Assembly (NCBI GenBank): GCA_037176845.1
Contig: JAYKXP010000046.1
Coordinates: 124,001 to 188,000 of the forward strand
Reading direction: 5' to 3'
From: Paramarasmius palmivorus
Taxonomy: Eukaryota > Basidiomycota > Agaricomycetes > Agaricales > Marasmiaceae
Length of the DNA: 64,000 nucleotides
The notes below the pieces were generated by a model. That model was not told the origin of the DNA and did not search any database. It saw only the letters and a list, made by a program, of their open reading frames with translations. Shown here in pieces: positions 47,484-60,637 of this stretch. Within the stretch, counting starts at the first letter, position 1; each line of letters starts with the position of its first letter. Position numbers and translations under genes: made by a program.

Positions 47484-50400
47484 TCACTCCTTCACAGCCT
47501 CCGAGTTGGCAAAAGTGAGCGGCGTAAAGGCCTATATCAAAGCATATGATCAGATCTCGAAAGCACACGTTCCTTTGTGAATTGCCACGTACATAACCTC
47601 CACCTTCAAAATGCTTGCTGTTCGCTTCTACCCAATGGAGCCGAAGGGCGTGAAGGAAAGCGGATAAACCCTGATACGGAGAAATGAAAAAACGTTGTCA
47701 GTATTCACGAGAGAAACACATGCAAAAGAAGAGTAAAAAAGACATTTGGGGTTCTATCGTGGCTAATTATAATGTAAAAAGAAAAATAGACACGCACCTC
47801 CATCAGACACAAGATGCCGACAGTCAGACTGAACCAGAACAGGCCCATGATAATCAGAGCAATCCAGCCTCCGGCTCCCTTGGGATCTAGGAAACTTTCG
47901 AGGGTCATAGACCACAAGACCTCCGACAATTGAGCGTGAGCAAGCGATAAAGCCCATAACCGAAGATACGATGCGGTATGTGAAATACAGCCGAGACAGA
48001 ACTCGATGGTGTGGATAATCTGGTGGATCACCACTTCCCCGAAATCGTGGTGCTCCTGGACAATGTGTGAGTACATGTCGGATACTTGCTCCGGGAAAAT
48101 ATTCGATACGCACATGCTCCTCTTCGGCGTCCTCAGCAATAGCCCGTCCATTTCCTTCTTCTTCACCTTCGAGCACTTCGTCAGTGCTTGAGCGTGGCCC
48201 CTCGCCGTTTCCATGCCCAATACTAACGTAACCCTGTCCTTGGATCTTCTTCATCTCCTTCCAAACAACATAGGGTTTCATAATCAATAGCCATGGCACA
48301 CAAATAGCAGCCAAGAGTAAAAGCACGACTTGTACGATGCCTTGGCCCCGGTAAAGTTGGGTATCCGCATCGACAGAGCCGGGTGACAGAAACATGTTGA
48401 TAAGCATGTTCAAAAGCGAAGGTGGCTGCGTCGGAGACGTAGTCCAATCCACCGACCATTTGTAAAGGATACAGACCACCAGATAACCGAAGATAGACAA
48501 AAGGAAAATTAATTGAGGAATGAAGTTGGCGTAGAGATCGAGGGGTCGTTTGAACTTGATATGGTTTGGCACCTGCAAGCACAGTGCAAAGGTCATCTAT
48601 TTTTCACCGAAGCAAGAGTTAAGTTAGCAGAACAAATTTAGAATGATAAGGACACACGACGTACGTGAATGACACCGAGAACCACAGACATCTTCATCTT
48701 GTACGAGTTGACGAAAACAAGCTGATTATCTGCACCATGCCAGCCAGGGTCCAAGCCAAATGCATAGACGCGTCCATTAGACTGTCCGATAACTTTGGTC
48801 GCATTCTGATCCTCCGGGAAGTCCCAACCGGAATGGAAGATGTGAAGGGACTTGGAGAATATATCGTTGTACATCAATCCAGTATACATCGAGAATGCAC
48901 CCATCAACAAGATAATGTAACGCCCACTGCCACGAATACATTAGTATCAATGCTGTTAATAATGGGGTGCCACTCACTAGAAGAACTGTCCAAAAATCTT
49001 ATCGTCCAATGAGAACCCTTAGAAACATGTTTCACGGGATGATCGACAACGTACCTCGCCCAAATCCTGTTTGGCCAACCTGCGTTCGGCTAGAATCATA
49101 TACAAGGCGGCAACGAAGATGATGAATCCGTGGCCAATATCGCCGAACATGACGGCGAACAAAAATGGGAAGGTGATGACGGCAAACAGTCCAGGGTTGA
49201 CTTCCTGGTATGCGGCAACGCCATAACTGTCCATGATGGTTTGGAAGCCCTCGGTGAACTTGTTGATGCGCATGAACGTTGGTGGAGTCTTGTGCGTGCG
49301 AAGTTCATGCAGGATAGGGGGTACGCTGGTCCCTGACTCCTCCTGAAACTCGAGTTGAATGGAAATACTTGAGAGCGAAATGAATGAGCACTTACAGTGG
49401 CGGAGCGGAGCGCCAATTGAATGGTAGTAATATCTCTGGAGGGAACCCAGCCTTCGGCAATGAGAGTCTTCCTTCGCACATCATAGTTGAACAAGTTGAG
49501 GGTCTCGTAGATCAGTTTCTCCTTTCTGACTACGTCCTGCCAGCTCCTCAGACTCTCTCCGATCGTGACGAGTTCACTGCGCCTGTTCAGACCAGTGTTA
49601 TACAACACAGTTTGCAGGTCTTCAAGACGGCCATGAACTTCGCGCAGTGAGTCTGCGCGCTTGTCTGCATTGGCGTCGATCGGATACAAAGTAGCACCCA
49701 TGGACTCGGATACTTTGCGAATCTTGGCGAGCAAGGCGTCACCGTGCGCAAAAATGATAAAGACGTTCTTGCGAGTTTCATCGCCTGTGACAGGGTCGAC
49801 AAAGGGCTCGACAATGTCAGTATGGTTCATGTAGAGGTTACCCCTGAGAACACGCCAAAGAACACGCTCGAACGTTGGAATTCTGGCGCGGTCGATGACA
49901 CCGGCAACAAACCTACAACGAATGGTCAGAAAAGTGTCGGGTATAATGTATAGCAACGCACTCTAGGTCGAATTGGACACTAGCGGAAGAGTATTGATTC
50001 TCTCGGTCCTCGTGTTGCAAAAGCGGCGCAGAGCTGTCATCAAAAGACTGACGGATTTCTGGCTGTTGTCCTTGCGCCTGAGCGGGAATGTCAGCGTTCG
50101 ACCACAACCAACAGATATGACTACATACCCTTTCGAAGAAAACAGCAGTCTCGCGCAAAACGTGCTTGGCCTCAATAAGCTCTTTGGTCCTCTCACCGAG
50201 TTTCTGATAACTTTCGTTCATCTTGGTGAGCCTGGACTCGTGCTCAGCGAGCGTAACGTCGAGTTCGTCCATCGTTTGCGCAGCACGGGGACCAACGGTT
50301 ATGAGAGGCGCCGAATCGTACAGGGGTCGGATGGGAACAACTTCCTTCTCCTGCTCAATCTGGTTGGCAAAGAATCGCACTCTTCTGGCCATCTCCTCGA

Positions 50401-50695
50401 TTCGGCGAATCTCCCCGACAAAAGAACGTTGAAATGGGTTTACATCCGGGTTGAGCTGGAAGGGAACTCCACGTCAGAACTTGGTTCCATGTAACAGTAA
50501 TTCTGTAACACACATCCTTAAATTGAACGTTTCCAAGCTCTCCGAGCTCTGCTACGGTATCATGAGCGACTTCAGTGGGTACGAAGAGCTGTACCAAGCT
50601 CATCTCCTCCGAACCTATTGAACATGTCAGAGCAAGATTATTTGAGCTTGAAATCAGTATAACATACGGAGAAGACTGGGATAGTCGTCCGACAT
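47484..50695 (-). CDS. VPH1: V-type proton ATPase subunit a
   Basis: Start ATG 50695 ([22 protein letters not shown]), stop TGA 47484-47486, about 830 aa with some ten short introns. The cytosolic N-terminal half has the family start [33 protein letters not shown], a long coiled coil ([17 protein letters not shown] ... ETAVFFER) and [25 protein letters not shown]. The membrane half begins [21 protein letters not shown] and holds [35 protein letters not shown] with the Arg essential for proton transfer, and ends [21 protein letters not shown]. It forms the proton half-channels of the V-ATPase in the vacuole or Golgi. Confidence 0.95.
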
Positions 50696-50945
50696 CCCTA
50701 CTCAATGGTATAGCGAGTGAGATTTAGAATATTATGAGGAGAAAAGGGCTCGGGGTGACGTTGAATGACGAGGAAACCTGTTTTGCCTTATTTGGGTGCG
50801 GTCACGGTGAGTCACATCTTACAAATCAGGAAGGCTTTCGGAAACTCAGTCCGCTGCACTTGGACTGTAACGTCCACCACCAACCTACTACCGCCACCAC
50901 CACACCGTATATCACCTTAGATTCTATACCAGTCAATATATCACC

Positions 50946-53112
50946 ATGTCCTCCATCTCTGACGACGACGGCGACTACTATGACTATGACGAGGACATGT
51001 TCGATGGCACCCAAGAAGATGGTAGGTCGTCCGCCACTCAATTTCTTATTGTTTGGAATACTCAGCGGTGACATTTCAGTGGATTCGGAGGAAGAAATGG
51101 ACATGGACTACGGAGACGACTTCAAGGTCAGCACAAAGCCCCAGAAGAAGTCGTACGAAATCGACCACGACCCTTTGAGCCAAGCGGCAGTGGAGCAGCA
51201 AATGCGACAGGATATCGAACATTGTTGTGGTATACTCGGTATAGATGTGAGTTTTCTGTTTCCGTTTCTCGGCTGAGGCTCACTCGTCGCACAGGAGAGT
51301 ACAGCTGCATTACTACTTCGTCATCAGTCGTGGAACAAGGAACGCCTAATCGAGAAGTACATGGATAATGCTTCAGCCATGCTTGTCGCAGCAGGTGTCA
51401 ACACGCCGTCTCCTCCCGACTCACCGACTTCACCACGCACACACAGCGTGTCTGCCTCGGCCTCGCCTTCTCAGGGTGGCCGGCGCGCAACTAGATCGTC
51501 GTCAAAGTTGCTGTCATCTATCGTCCCATCTTCTCGTAATTCAGCTTCCAAATCCTCCCGCTCTCCACCGATGTCATCAAAAGCGTTGAAATCACCCACA
51601 GAGCCGTTCGTTTGCCCCATCTGCTTTGATGACTCTGCCGAGCTCGTACCAATCGGTCTGGACTGTGGACACATGTTCTGCTCTGGATGCTGGACTCTGT
51701 ACACAACCTCAAAGATCAAAGACGAGGGTGAACATTGCATTCGCTGCATGGCAGAAGGTTGTGCTCTCGTCGCACCAGATCAGTTCATCCACTCGATTCT
51801 TCTCCCAGAAGGTTCTAGCAAGGCACCAGAAGAGAACGTACAAGCCTGGACGCGCTTTCAGGAACTTCTCGTCCGGAACTTTGTCGCATCGATGCCCAAC
51901 CTCAAGTTCTGCCCCTACCCAGGCTGTACCAACACCGTCTCCTGCTCCTCTGCCGCATCCAAGTACAGCTTAACCACCATAGTCCCCATCGTTTCATGCG
52001 GCGCTCGTGGCATCCCTGGCTCTGAGGAGGACAAGAAAGCCTCCAACTTGTCCATTCAAGCCAAGGAACACAAGTTCTGCTTCGGTTGCCCCATCGAGAC
52101 CGATCACCGACCTGTCGTGTGCGCGGTTGCCAGGATGTGGTTGAAGAAGTGCGAAGATGACAGTGAGACGGCGAACTGGATTAAGAGCAACACGAAGGAA
52201 TGCAGTCAGTGTCACAGCACCATCGAAAAGAACGGCGGATGCAACCACATGACATGCAAGAAGTGCAAGCATGAATTTTGTTGGGTTTGTATGGGTGAGT
52301 TGGTTCCTGTTGACATAGTCAAATTTGATTGACTGACGTGTATGTATGCAGGCCCATGGTCCGAGCACGGTACCGCTTGGTATTCGTGCAACCGATATGA
52401 CGAGAAGACCGGTGTTGATGCTCGGGACGCTCAGAGCAAGAGTCGAGCGTCGTTAGAGAGATATTTACATGTAAGCCTGCATCACTGACATCTTTGAATT
52501 ATTACTAACATCGGAAACACAGTACTACAACCGATGGGCTAATCACGAGCAGTCAGCGAAGCTTTCCCTTGACCTCTACGCAAAGACCGAGAAGAAGATG
52601 GAGGATATGCAGATCACTTCGGACTTGACCTGGATCGAGGTATGTCACCCCTTGTTATCTATGCACCTATCTCCGCTAACATCGCCGAATTACTCTAGGT
52701 CCAATTCATGAAGAAGGCTGTCGAGGAAGTAGAGAAGTGCCGTATGACCCTTAAGTGGACTTACGCCATGGCATACTACCTCGCCAAGGGCAACGAGAAG
52801 GAACTCTTTGAAGATAACCAGCGTGATTTGGAGAAGGCAGTTGAGGATCTGTCTGAGCTTCTCGAAAACCCTATCGAGGCCGAAGAGGTTGCGCAGTTGA
52901 GACAGAAAGTCACTGATAAGACGGTATGTCGCCATCGATATCTGATAATTCCTTGCATCGAAACTCAATGACATCTCTTATCTCACTAGGTCTACGTCGC
53001 CAAGCGAAACGAAATCGTTCTAGAGGACACCGCTCAGGGTTTTGCTGAGGGCAGGTGGAAGTGGAATATTGAAATTGAAGGATTCGAACCCCCAGAAACA
53101 ACGGCTGTGTAA
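50946..53112 (+). CDS. Ariadne-type RBR E3 ubiquitin ligase
   Basis: Start ATG 50946 ([19 protein letters not shown]), stop TAA 53110-53112, several introns. Acidic N-terminus, a UBA-like segment ([31 protein letters not shown]), a Ser-rich linker, RING1 (CPICFDD ... [10 protein letters not shown] ... CIRCMAEGC), an IBR domain (KFCPYPGC ... CFGC) and RING2 ([32 protein letters not shown]) with the catalytic Cys in the GGCNHMTC stretch, then the helical Ariadne domain ([20 protein letters not shown] ... [17 protein letters not shown]). The linker between RING1 and IBR and part of the IBR contain extra sequence ([24 protein letters not shown]). It transfers ubiquitin by a HECT-like thioester step and cooperates with neddylated cullins in known cases. 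Divergent from VPH1 (250-bp shared promoter). Confidence 0.95.
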
Positions 53113-53339
53113 TCACTGGTATCTTCTCGCGTGTTTTCTATTTGCTGCATGTATAATCCTGAACGGTAGAACAATAATACTGTATTGTAATGATTTTAAC
53201 GCAAATTCTTCCCTTTCTCTTCCAGTCTAAAAACATTGCGTACATATCGCTGGGCGTACTCATGATACAAGTTCCTCACAACTCGAATATATTTACAAAT
53301 CTAAAAACTAGAGTGCAGGGTTCCAGTGTATACGCATTA

Positions 53340-54763
53340 TCAAAAGCGAACCTCGAGAGTTGGTTCGGGTCTGGGTAGCAAACCTGCACCAGCAAGCCCC
53401 GAAAAGAAGATCCTAGCAGGGCCACGAATCACGTTGTTTGCATGAGGTATGTGACTAGATATCGCGTCTGCAATGTTCGTGGTCTGATTCATCGCAATCG
53501 CCGGTTGGGGTGTCATCACGTCTGCACCTTGACCACATGGAAATGGACCAGGAGGCCAGTTAAAGGTGTACGGGGGAATCGCGTTGCTGAAAAGCGAATC
53601 AACACTCGGCACCAAATCACCGACGGAGGCAGGAAGCATACGTTATATCGTTCATCGCCAATGTCGACGCAACCTGGAGACTTGGAAGAAACGGCGAAGG
53701 TTGGAGAGGTGGTGATATAGCACTACGAGGCGCTCAGTGCTCAGAAACTGGACAAAAGAAAAGAGCCTACGCGGTATTTATCCATTTCGGCTGTGACGTG
53801 AACATGCTTGCGCCATTTGACCTTGAACGTATCGACTTAGAAGGTCCTTTGAGAGCCATCCCGGCACTTCAAAATGCAAGTAAGAATATGGATCCCCGTG
53901 TAGAGCATTAGAAGACGTACGCAGCATCCTGTAACTTTCTATAGACCCTGAAAGCTCTTCGGATGAGAGATGGGTAGTAACGCGAGTACCATGATCTCGC
54001 TATTTCTACTCCGCCCCCGCGAGCTAACATTCCAATGATCATTTCGAGGGCACATCCTCCGGTCTTGCCAATAAGTAAAGACTGGTCTACACCACGAATC
54101 TTTGCTACGAGGTGATGAAGGGTTTCGTTTGTCTCGACCACACTAGCGATGAACTAGCTCGACCAATCAGCTCCTTTATACAGCTTATACGACCAGGATA
54201 CAACGCACCTTCATCTCTCCAACTTTCGCGTTAGGAATGCAATCCATCACCACCTCCATCACAAGCATACTCTGCATCGCGTCTCCTGTCGTCTCGAGCC
54301 CTCGCCAAGCTTCGTAGTTGGAACAGTCCTCAAAGAGCGATTGGGCGCCAGAAGTCAACTCGGGTGGGACAACTTCGTCGAGTTCGCTGATAGCTTTGTT
54401 GACTTCGCGTTGAACGGCGCGTCTAATGAGAATAGACTTGGGTTCATGCTCCTCTAGGCCTTCATGCATCGCCGTGGGTCGTAAAAGGAAAGATTCACGA
54501 AAAGAGTGTTTGATACCGTTTCGTTTGGTCAGGTCCAGTGGTCGCCCAATGTGTAAAGCGCGTCGGCGAGAGGCAAATGAGGTTACGGTCCGCATGGCTG
54601 CTAGCAGTCGATAGAGATGGAAGTGAGAAGCAACTCGAGTGATCGGTTGAAGATTCAGTTTCTCCGCGATTTCATCGGCCAAAAATAGCGATACAGATGT
54701 CAAAATTTCATAACCCGCTACTAGAGTCATTGGTAAAACCCGAGACATGATAGTGCTCGTCAA
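53340..54763 (-). CDS. RNase III-domain-like protein
   Basis: Start ATG 54763, stop TGA 53340-53342. Reading across introns at about 54153-54202, 53872-53923, 53722-53769 and 53596-53651 gives one continuous frame of about 385 aa. The central part resembles an RNase III domain: YEAWRGLETTGDAMQSMLVMEVVMDCIPNAKVGEMK (compare LExLGDAxL), VVETNETLHHLVAKI (compare SNxxLA) and GGCALEMIIGMLARGGG (compare DxxEAxIGALYLDGG). Glu and Asp of the first signature and the Glu of the second are kept, but the second-signature Asp is replaced by Cys. The C-terminal 120 residues are Pro/Ala/Asn-rich, with no double-stranded RNA-binding domain seen. The match is by motif only. Confidence 0.55.
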
Positions 54764-54997
54764 GTAGACCTGCCAGCAAAATCTTCTAATGTCGCCCTTT
54801 GAAGCAGGCTCTGTACATAGTAAATGCCCAGAGTCTTTTTTTTCTGTTTGCTCCTGTCTAGAATCATAGCCATGAAGTAGAAAGTGTCGAGAATGTAACG
54901 GTATAGAGGATGAAAAGTAGAAGCAGCGCAGTGGCAGTGATAGAATTTACGAGAACAAGAGACGGTCACATGCAACTTCGCTTCTTGTTTCCTGACC

Positions 54998-55987
54998 ATG
55001 CCTACCGGTGCCCAGCTCTTCATGCAAGCAGAGCAATACTATGCTCAAAATCGCATTGAAGATACCTTCGAATACTACGTGAAAGCTATAAAGAAGATTG
55101 TCAAAGACGAAAACCTTCTTGCTCAATTACCAGCATTCTCCCCAGACCCGACTTTTCCTCGAGAGACCCTTGGAGCCGTGTGGAGGAATTTTATAGGATT
55201 TTTCAGGGATCCCCACTTACGAAGGAACAAAGGTGGGTTTCCTCATAGTTTTCCATGGACAGAGCCTGACGGACTCCAGAGAATTCCTCGGATGCATATA
55301 AATTACTTGTCTCCTATCGACCCAAATCCGACCTTCAGTTTGAAAGGTTCAAAACCGACCGCCAGAAGTTCTACCTGGCTGGTATGCGAATCACAGCTGG
55401 CTTAGCCCTCGGGCTTATGGCCTGGGATGCTCAAGATCGTGCCACTGCTATCAAGCGTTATCGCGAGGCTCTTGATCTCGCAGCTAAATACCCACAGTAC
55501 GATGACAAAAGCAAGGCTACAGAACCATGGGAACGTTATGTTTCCAGCGACGTGGACGAGACGCGTGATAATATTCGGATTCTTCTCACCAATGACGAGA
55601 CAAATGCGCGCCTTATGGCAGAGGAGTTTGGTATAACGGGTGCTGGGGATCACAGGAGGGAGATTTTGGGCATTGGACTGATTCGTTGTGAGGGAGATGG
55701 AAGTATTACGTTTGCCCCGACTTTCCAGGTTGCTAGCGATAAATGCGGGTCTTGTGGCAAACGGGATGCGAAGCTCATGAAGTGCAGCGCCTGTAAGACC
55801 GCTACCTGTGCGTACCACCGATTATCGTTTGATCCAAGTATCCACTCAGAGCTTTGGCTTTGTAGATTGCAATGCAGCATGTCAGAAGGCCGACTGGCAG
55901 TAAGTTCGCTCCCTTTCCCCCCCTTGGAATGTCGCTCAACGAATGCATAGGAAACACAAGCCTATCTGCAGGAAGCTCAAGGCCTGA
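54998..55987 (+). CDS. MYND zinc-finger protein with TPR-like N-terminus
   Basis: Start ATG 54998 (MPTGAQLFMQAEQYYAQNRI), stop TGA 55985-55987. A donor at about 55232 joins to NSSDAYKLLVSYRPK, and two more introns interrupt the zinc finger. A helical N-terminal half has TPR-like pairs (AEQYYAQNRIEDTFEYYVKAIKKI; GLALGLMAWDAQDRATAIKRYREALDLA). The C-terminus is a MYND finger: KCGSCGKRDAKLMKCSACKTATYCNAACQKADWQKHKPIC, with all eight Cys/His ligands. MYND fingers bind short proline-rich partners. No SET domain is present, so it is not a methyltransferase of the SMYD type. Partner and role unknown. Confidence 0.85.
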
Positions 55988-56653
55988 GCTCTTCATATTG
56001 TTTGTACTATACGATGCATTTTCTTGGACACTGGTTCGGCCTCGCCACGGAGCAGAGGCTTCATGTAGCATATTTCTCGCTTTCCGTTACATAGTTCATC
56101 ATACAACTTACAAGTTGGGTTTATTGTACATTCCAAGGCTATATACAAATCGAATTTGATACACGTTAACTCTAAGGGGGGCAGACTTGCATAGGCCGAT
56201 ATTATACGTGGCCGGCTCTACCTTAAAAGCCGACCGTGCCCCCGAAACCACATCATTTGGTCCCTTAACGGCTTCCGTGCCGTGGTGGACCATGCTTAAG
56301 GAAAAAAGGCGATAGATTTTCCTTCTCATCGTCCAACCTCGCGCGCTTCTGAGGCCTTGTATCGTCTGCTACATCCAATGGGGATGAAATGAAATTGCGC
56401 TAGCACACGAGCAGAACACGTACCAGATGAGGCATCTTTTGGCGGCGTAACAAAAATGGATTTGAAAGGAATAGTTTGTGGCGTAGGTGAATCCGAAGGT
56501 CGTGAATATAGTTGTATTGTGGTGTCGGCGAGCGATTGTCCTGATGTTTGGTTTTAGCAAGTGTAGTCTTCATAGAAAGACGCTGCGACAACGTACGGCT
56601 GTTGAAGCTATCTGAGGTAGATAAAGGGCGTGGTGCCGCGTTCAAGCTCGCTC
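55988..56653. other. Intergenic region
   Basis: No convincing gene; short open frames only. Confidence 0.45.
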
Positions 56654-57347
56654 TTAGAGGTGATTGGAAGATTTGAATGAGAACATTCCTGAGGTTCGCG
56701 TCCCTACGCACGAGTATGAGTTTGACCGAATGCTAGTACATAGTACAGAAACTCGCCTTTCCATGCTAGATTTCAGATTCAGAAAGCTGACCAACGGCTG
56801 CATGAGAATACGTATCCATTCGATAGTTTGCATCCGCCCATCCAATTTCGAAAGAACGCCAATCCCGGCATAAAAGCCGCACACCGAATTGAGCCCTGCC
56901 AGCCCGCTACGACACACGCCCTTCGAGATCAGTTCGATATGGTGATCTCTGTTGACGATCTCCGTGATTCCCTAAGAAAAACGCATTTAAACGTTGTTTG
57001 CTTCCAACGCTATTCCGACGTCAACTCACCGTCAGCGAACCTTGGGAGTGCCAGAACTTTTGGAGCTCCATAGGTCCAAATATGGCAATCGACTTGTAAA
57101 AGAAATATTTTCCAAGTTGAATATGAGAGCGTATCTCTTCATCAAGAGCGTTCTCGAGAAATTCGAGCACGTGCGGAGGAAAGATGTTGGTGAATTTGGG
57201 AGATCGAGAGTAGAAATCTTGACAGGCGTTCTTGGCGAATGAATATGTAGCCATAAGTGACTTCTCGGCAGTAAAGGTAGCGCAAATGAGTGAAATGAGT
57301 CGAGGACTCTGAACGAAGCAAAATGGGAGGTGGTGGTTTGGGAACAA
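56654..57347 (-). CDS. Hypothetical protein, two exons
   Basis: Exon 1 (start at 57347 or at an internal ATG at 57255) ends ...FWHSQGSLT at about 57024. A GT-AG intron of about 55 bp joins it in frame to GITEIVNRDHHIELISKGVC ... ending SFKSSNHL at 56654. The predicted chain is 170-205 aa with LEFLENALDEEIRSHIQLGKYFFYKSIAIFGPMELQKFW and a Cys/Ser-rich end. It has no recognised domain; the clean splice and long joint frame are the only support. Confidence 0.4.
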
Positions 57348-57416
57348 GTTCTGGTATTCAAATAGGCGCTCGGTTAGCGCCCGATAAACGGTTTACATAC
57401 AAGATTGTGACTACAT

Positions 57417-60400
57417 TCAAGCGGATAAAGTAACCTTTCCGACTCCACCAGACAATGGAATGGTATAAGCACCAGCATCCTGGCTTAAATTACTGGTTGG
57501 CTTCAAAACACCCACACCGCCAACACTAGCAGTCTGTGTGATGACAAGACGCCCATTGGGAGCAGAAGCTGCCCCACTGACACCCTCTGGAACCGCACTA
57601 ATTGTAACATCGACGGTCTTCGCTGAAGGGTTATAGCTAACAGTTGAGAATGATCCGGCATCCAACGTCAAGAGGGCACCGATGGGTGCGATAAACACCC
57701 TGCGGCGCACTGAATCTCGTATTTGAACCTGAACAGCTGGCGAGGTGGACACAACGTTTCCACCGAATGCCTGCCAACCAAAGTCAGGATGGTTAATGAT
57801 GAATGTACCCATGCCCATCGTGTGGCCAGAGAAGTTGGGTCCGTAATCACCGGAGTATCCATCCCACTTCAAGGTGTCTGCGAATGAGTGGAAGGATGCG
57901 GCAGCAAATCCACTTTGGTCGATGTTCGACAAAGGGCCGCTCAGGCCTCCAAATCCGACGCGTAGAAGATAGTAGTCAGTAGGAGCGGATGTGAATGCTG
58001 AGATCAATGGAAGTGCGTTGAGGCCACTACCGTAGTGATGTATCTGTCGTTCAATGCGTTGGAGCTTCCCGCCATAGATATTGTCCCTAAAGAATTTCAG
58101 GGTGCTTGAATACAAGGGAGAGCATAGCTAATCTTACCAGTAACGGCGAGCATTTCCGTTGTATCCCCAGTGAGGTATAGTGGGCTGGTAGGCCAGAATA
58201 GAGTTGAGTGTATTGTTGGCGGTAGTTGCATCGTTGAAGTACTTGGACCAGGCATATACACCTTCCTGACCGGTGCTATCCCAAGCCATTTCTGAACCGA
58301 AGCTGTGGAACAACTGAACCAGGATCCAGAAATCCAATGAGGATGATGAGGCTTACGGATAGCGCTGCCTTGACCACGTTTGCCATCTGGTTCGCATCTT
58401 ACTCTCTACGCTTGTAGCATCTGAAGTCCGACCTTCCCTCTTCAGGTCATCGAGCAAGAGCCTGATCACAGTCTCGCCCATCAACCCGACATTTACGTAT
58501 CCAACTCGGCCATTCGTCATACCATTAATGGTAAGGACTGCTTGGTTAAGATAATACTGCCAGTCCTGAGTCGTGACAAGACTTGGGTAGTTGCGAGCAA
58601 CCCGATACATAGCCCAGTACCCAGCAATCACATGGGCATAGTCGTACGCCCGATCCGTAGCAAAGGCGGCTGCTTGGTTCCATGACCACCAGTTACCCCA
58701 GTTCACGTTACTTGGGTAGGAATATCCAGGAGCTCGAGAGGGTTCGTAGAAGAATATGGACTGTAAACAGCATAAGGAAACGAACTAGAGAAAAACACAT
58801 TATTCACCTTCTTCACGGTACCTGTCATCATGATTAGAAGGTAAATCAGAGGAGGCAACTAAAGGACTTACCGTCAGAGTTCTGAATGGTTTTGGAGAGC
58901 GTTTGGGAGATGAATTGTTGCAGTTTCGTAACTTCGGCGGCATTTGGTTGAGCGAACTGCTTCATGAGAGCAGCTAACCAAGAGCCTGCACCACCTTCGT
59001 CTTCGAGTCCAGATATCCACACTCTGTCAAAAGGATAAGAACCTCCTAGCCATTCTTCACAAGAGGATGCACCTACCTCGGATCATTCAGGACGACTGAG
59101 TTCGCCTCTCGATCGTAGCTGATAACGGACGGTGCACGCTTGAAAGGATCCGAAGTATCAGTGTACCACTGACTCGTAGTCAGAAAGTTACCGAGATCAG
59201 CAATAGTCTGTGTAGCAGCTTTTGTCACGTAGTAGTGCACGGTTTGTAGGGAACCGTCAGTATAAGTGATAGACAGGCGAGCACGACCCCAGGTTTTAGC
59301 AGTGATGTCGTAGCCAACCCAACCAGCACTCTTCGCATCCGAGTTTGTTGTCCATGAAAGGGCCCCAGATGGGGTAACAGAAATAGACTGGACGGCCGAC
59401 GGTGCATGGAGGAAGAGCTTGCCGGTTTGGTCGGTTGGAAGGATGGTCCCAGGAATGGTCACGGTCACAGGACGATTGGCTGATTGAATAGCTTGCTCAA
59501 TTCCACGGATGGAAGATGCAAGTCTGAATTGAAGCCCATAGGTCCGAGTCTGACCAGGTTGAAGAGTAGCGGAGGTGGGTGCGTTCCAGGGCGTCACTTT
59601 CGACCATTCGTTCTGCGCGTATGCAAGGGTATGAAACTGCCATTCGTATAGACCCTCAAAGGTCTGAGACTGATAATAGGGTGCTCCACTAGTGGATTCG
59701 GGAAGAAATCGCCAGCCCTCCAAGGGCGATTTACCTACAGGTAAAACGACCAAAGGAGGTAGAGTACCAAGCAGCGGAGTAACTTGCACGTAACTTCAAA
59801 CAGATCAGACATGGACACGCAAAGAACGAAACTTATACTTACCCCGCATCCTGACCAATATATGGATCGAAAAGACTACACAGGGTGTTGGTCGCAGCGG
59901 CATCGCGGTCCGAGAAGATCTGCAACAATATCAATCCCCGAATATCTATAGGATAAGTTGATCGAACATACATTGTTGAACTCCAAGGGCGCTCCTAACG
60001 CACCGATCTCCACTGCCGTGGTTTGCGAGTTGGTTACATCAAAGAGCAACTCAAACTGATCACCGTCAACGACCCAGCGACGTGTAATGTTCAAGAGAGA
60101 ACTCGATGGTAGTGTGGGTCCTAGATTGGCGGAAGCCAAAGTATTCCCGGATGCCGATCCAGCAGTTACGGCGCGGCGTGTAGCTGCTGAATCACCACTA
60201 ACCCAGGCGGAGGATCCAACCTTCCGAGCCCTGAAAGTGATATCTCCTAAGTGATATTGACCATTATTCTGTCGCTGCGTCATCTTGTCGGCGGGAATGA
60301 AATCCGGGCCTCCGCCAGTACGAGGCTTCAACGAATAGAGCGTCTGAGAGTCCCCAACTAGCTGCACGTTGAAGGACGGGGTCGTGAAAGTGAGGAATCC

Positions 60401-60478
60401 ATTCGGTAATCCTAGCTGTGCAAGTGTCGACTGCGCAGATAAGAGCAGCGGGAGTACTCCAAGCCGTAACAATCGCAT
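57417..60478 (-). CDS. Secreted DUF5695-like protein (six-hairpin glycosidase-like)
   Basis: Start ATG 60478 with a signal peptide (MRLLRLGVLPLLLSAQSTLAQ), stop 57417, about 900 aa, introns near 59920-59972, 59788-59843, 59025-59078, 58736-58870, 58310-58356 and 58082-58137. The N-terminal beta domain (FLTFTTPSFNVQLVGDSQTLYSLKP ... ITRRWVVDGDQFELLFDVTN) is followed by a helical region rich in aromatic residues (NWGNWWSWNQAAAFATDRAYDYAHVIAGYWAMYRVA; FGSEMAWDSTGQEGVYAWSKYF; HHYGSGLNALPLISAF) and a C-terminal beta domain. I recognise this as the fungal DUF5695 family, thought to be glycoside-hydrolase-like; substrate unknown. The secretion signal fits an extracellular carbohydrate role. Confidence 0.7.
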
Positions 60479-60637
60479 CTAGGGTGAGGAGTCAATAATA
60501 AGCGTAGTAATAATCATCTTTCTCACTTTCAACCACACGACAAAGACGTCCAGGTAACTGGTAGTGCAGGACAACCACGCCCAGAGAACAGAGACTGAGA
60601 ATGTTCCTCGATTTTTATACGTTTCTATGATGTATAC

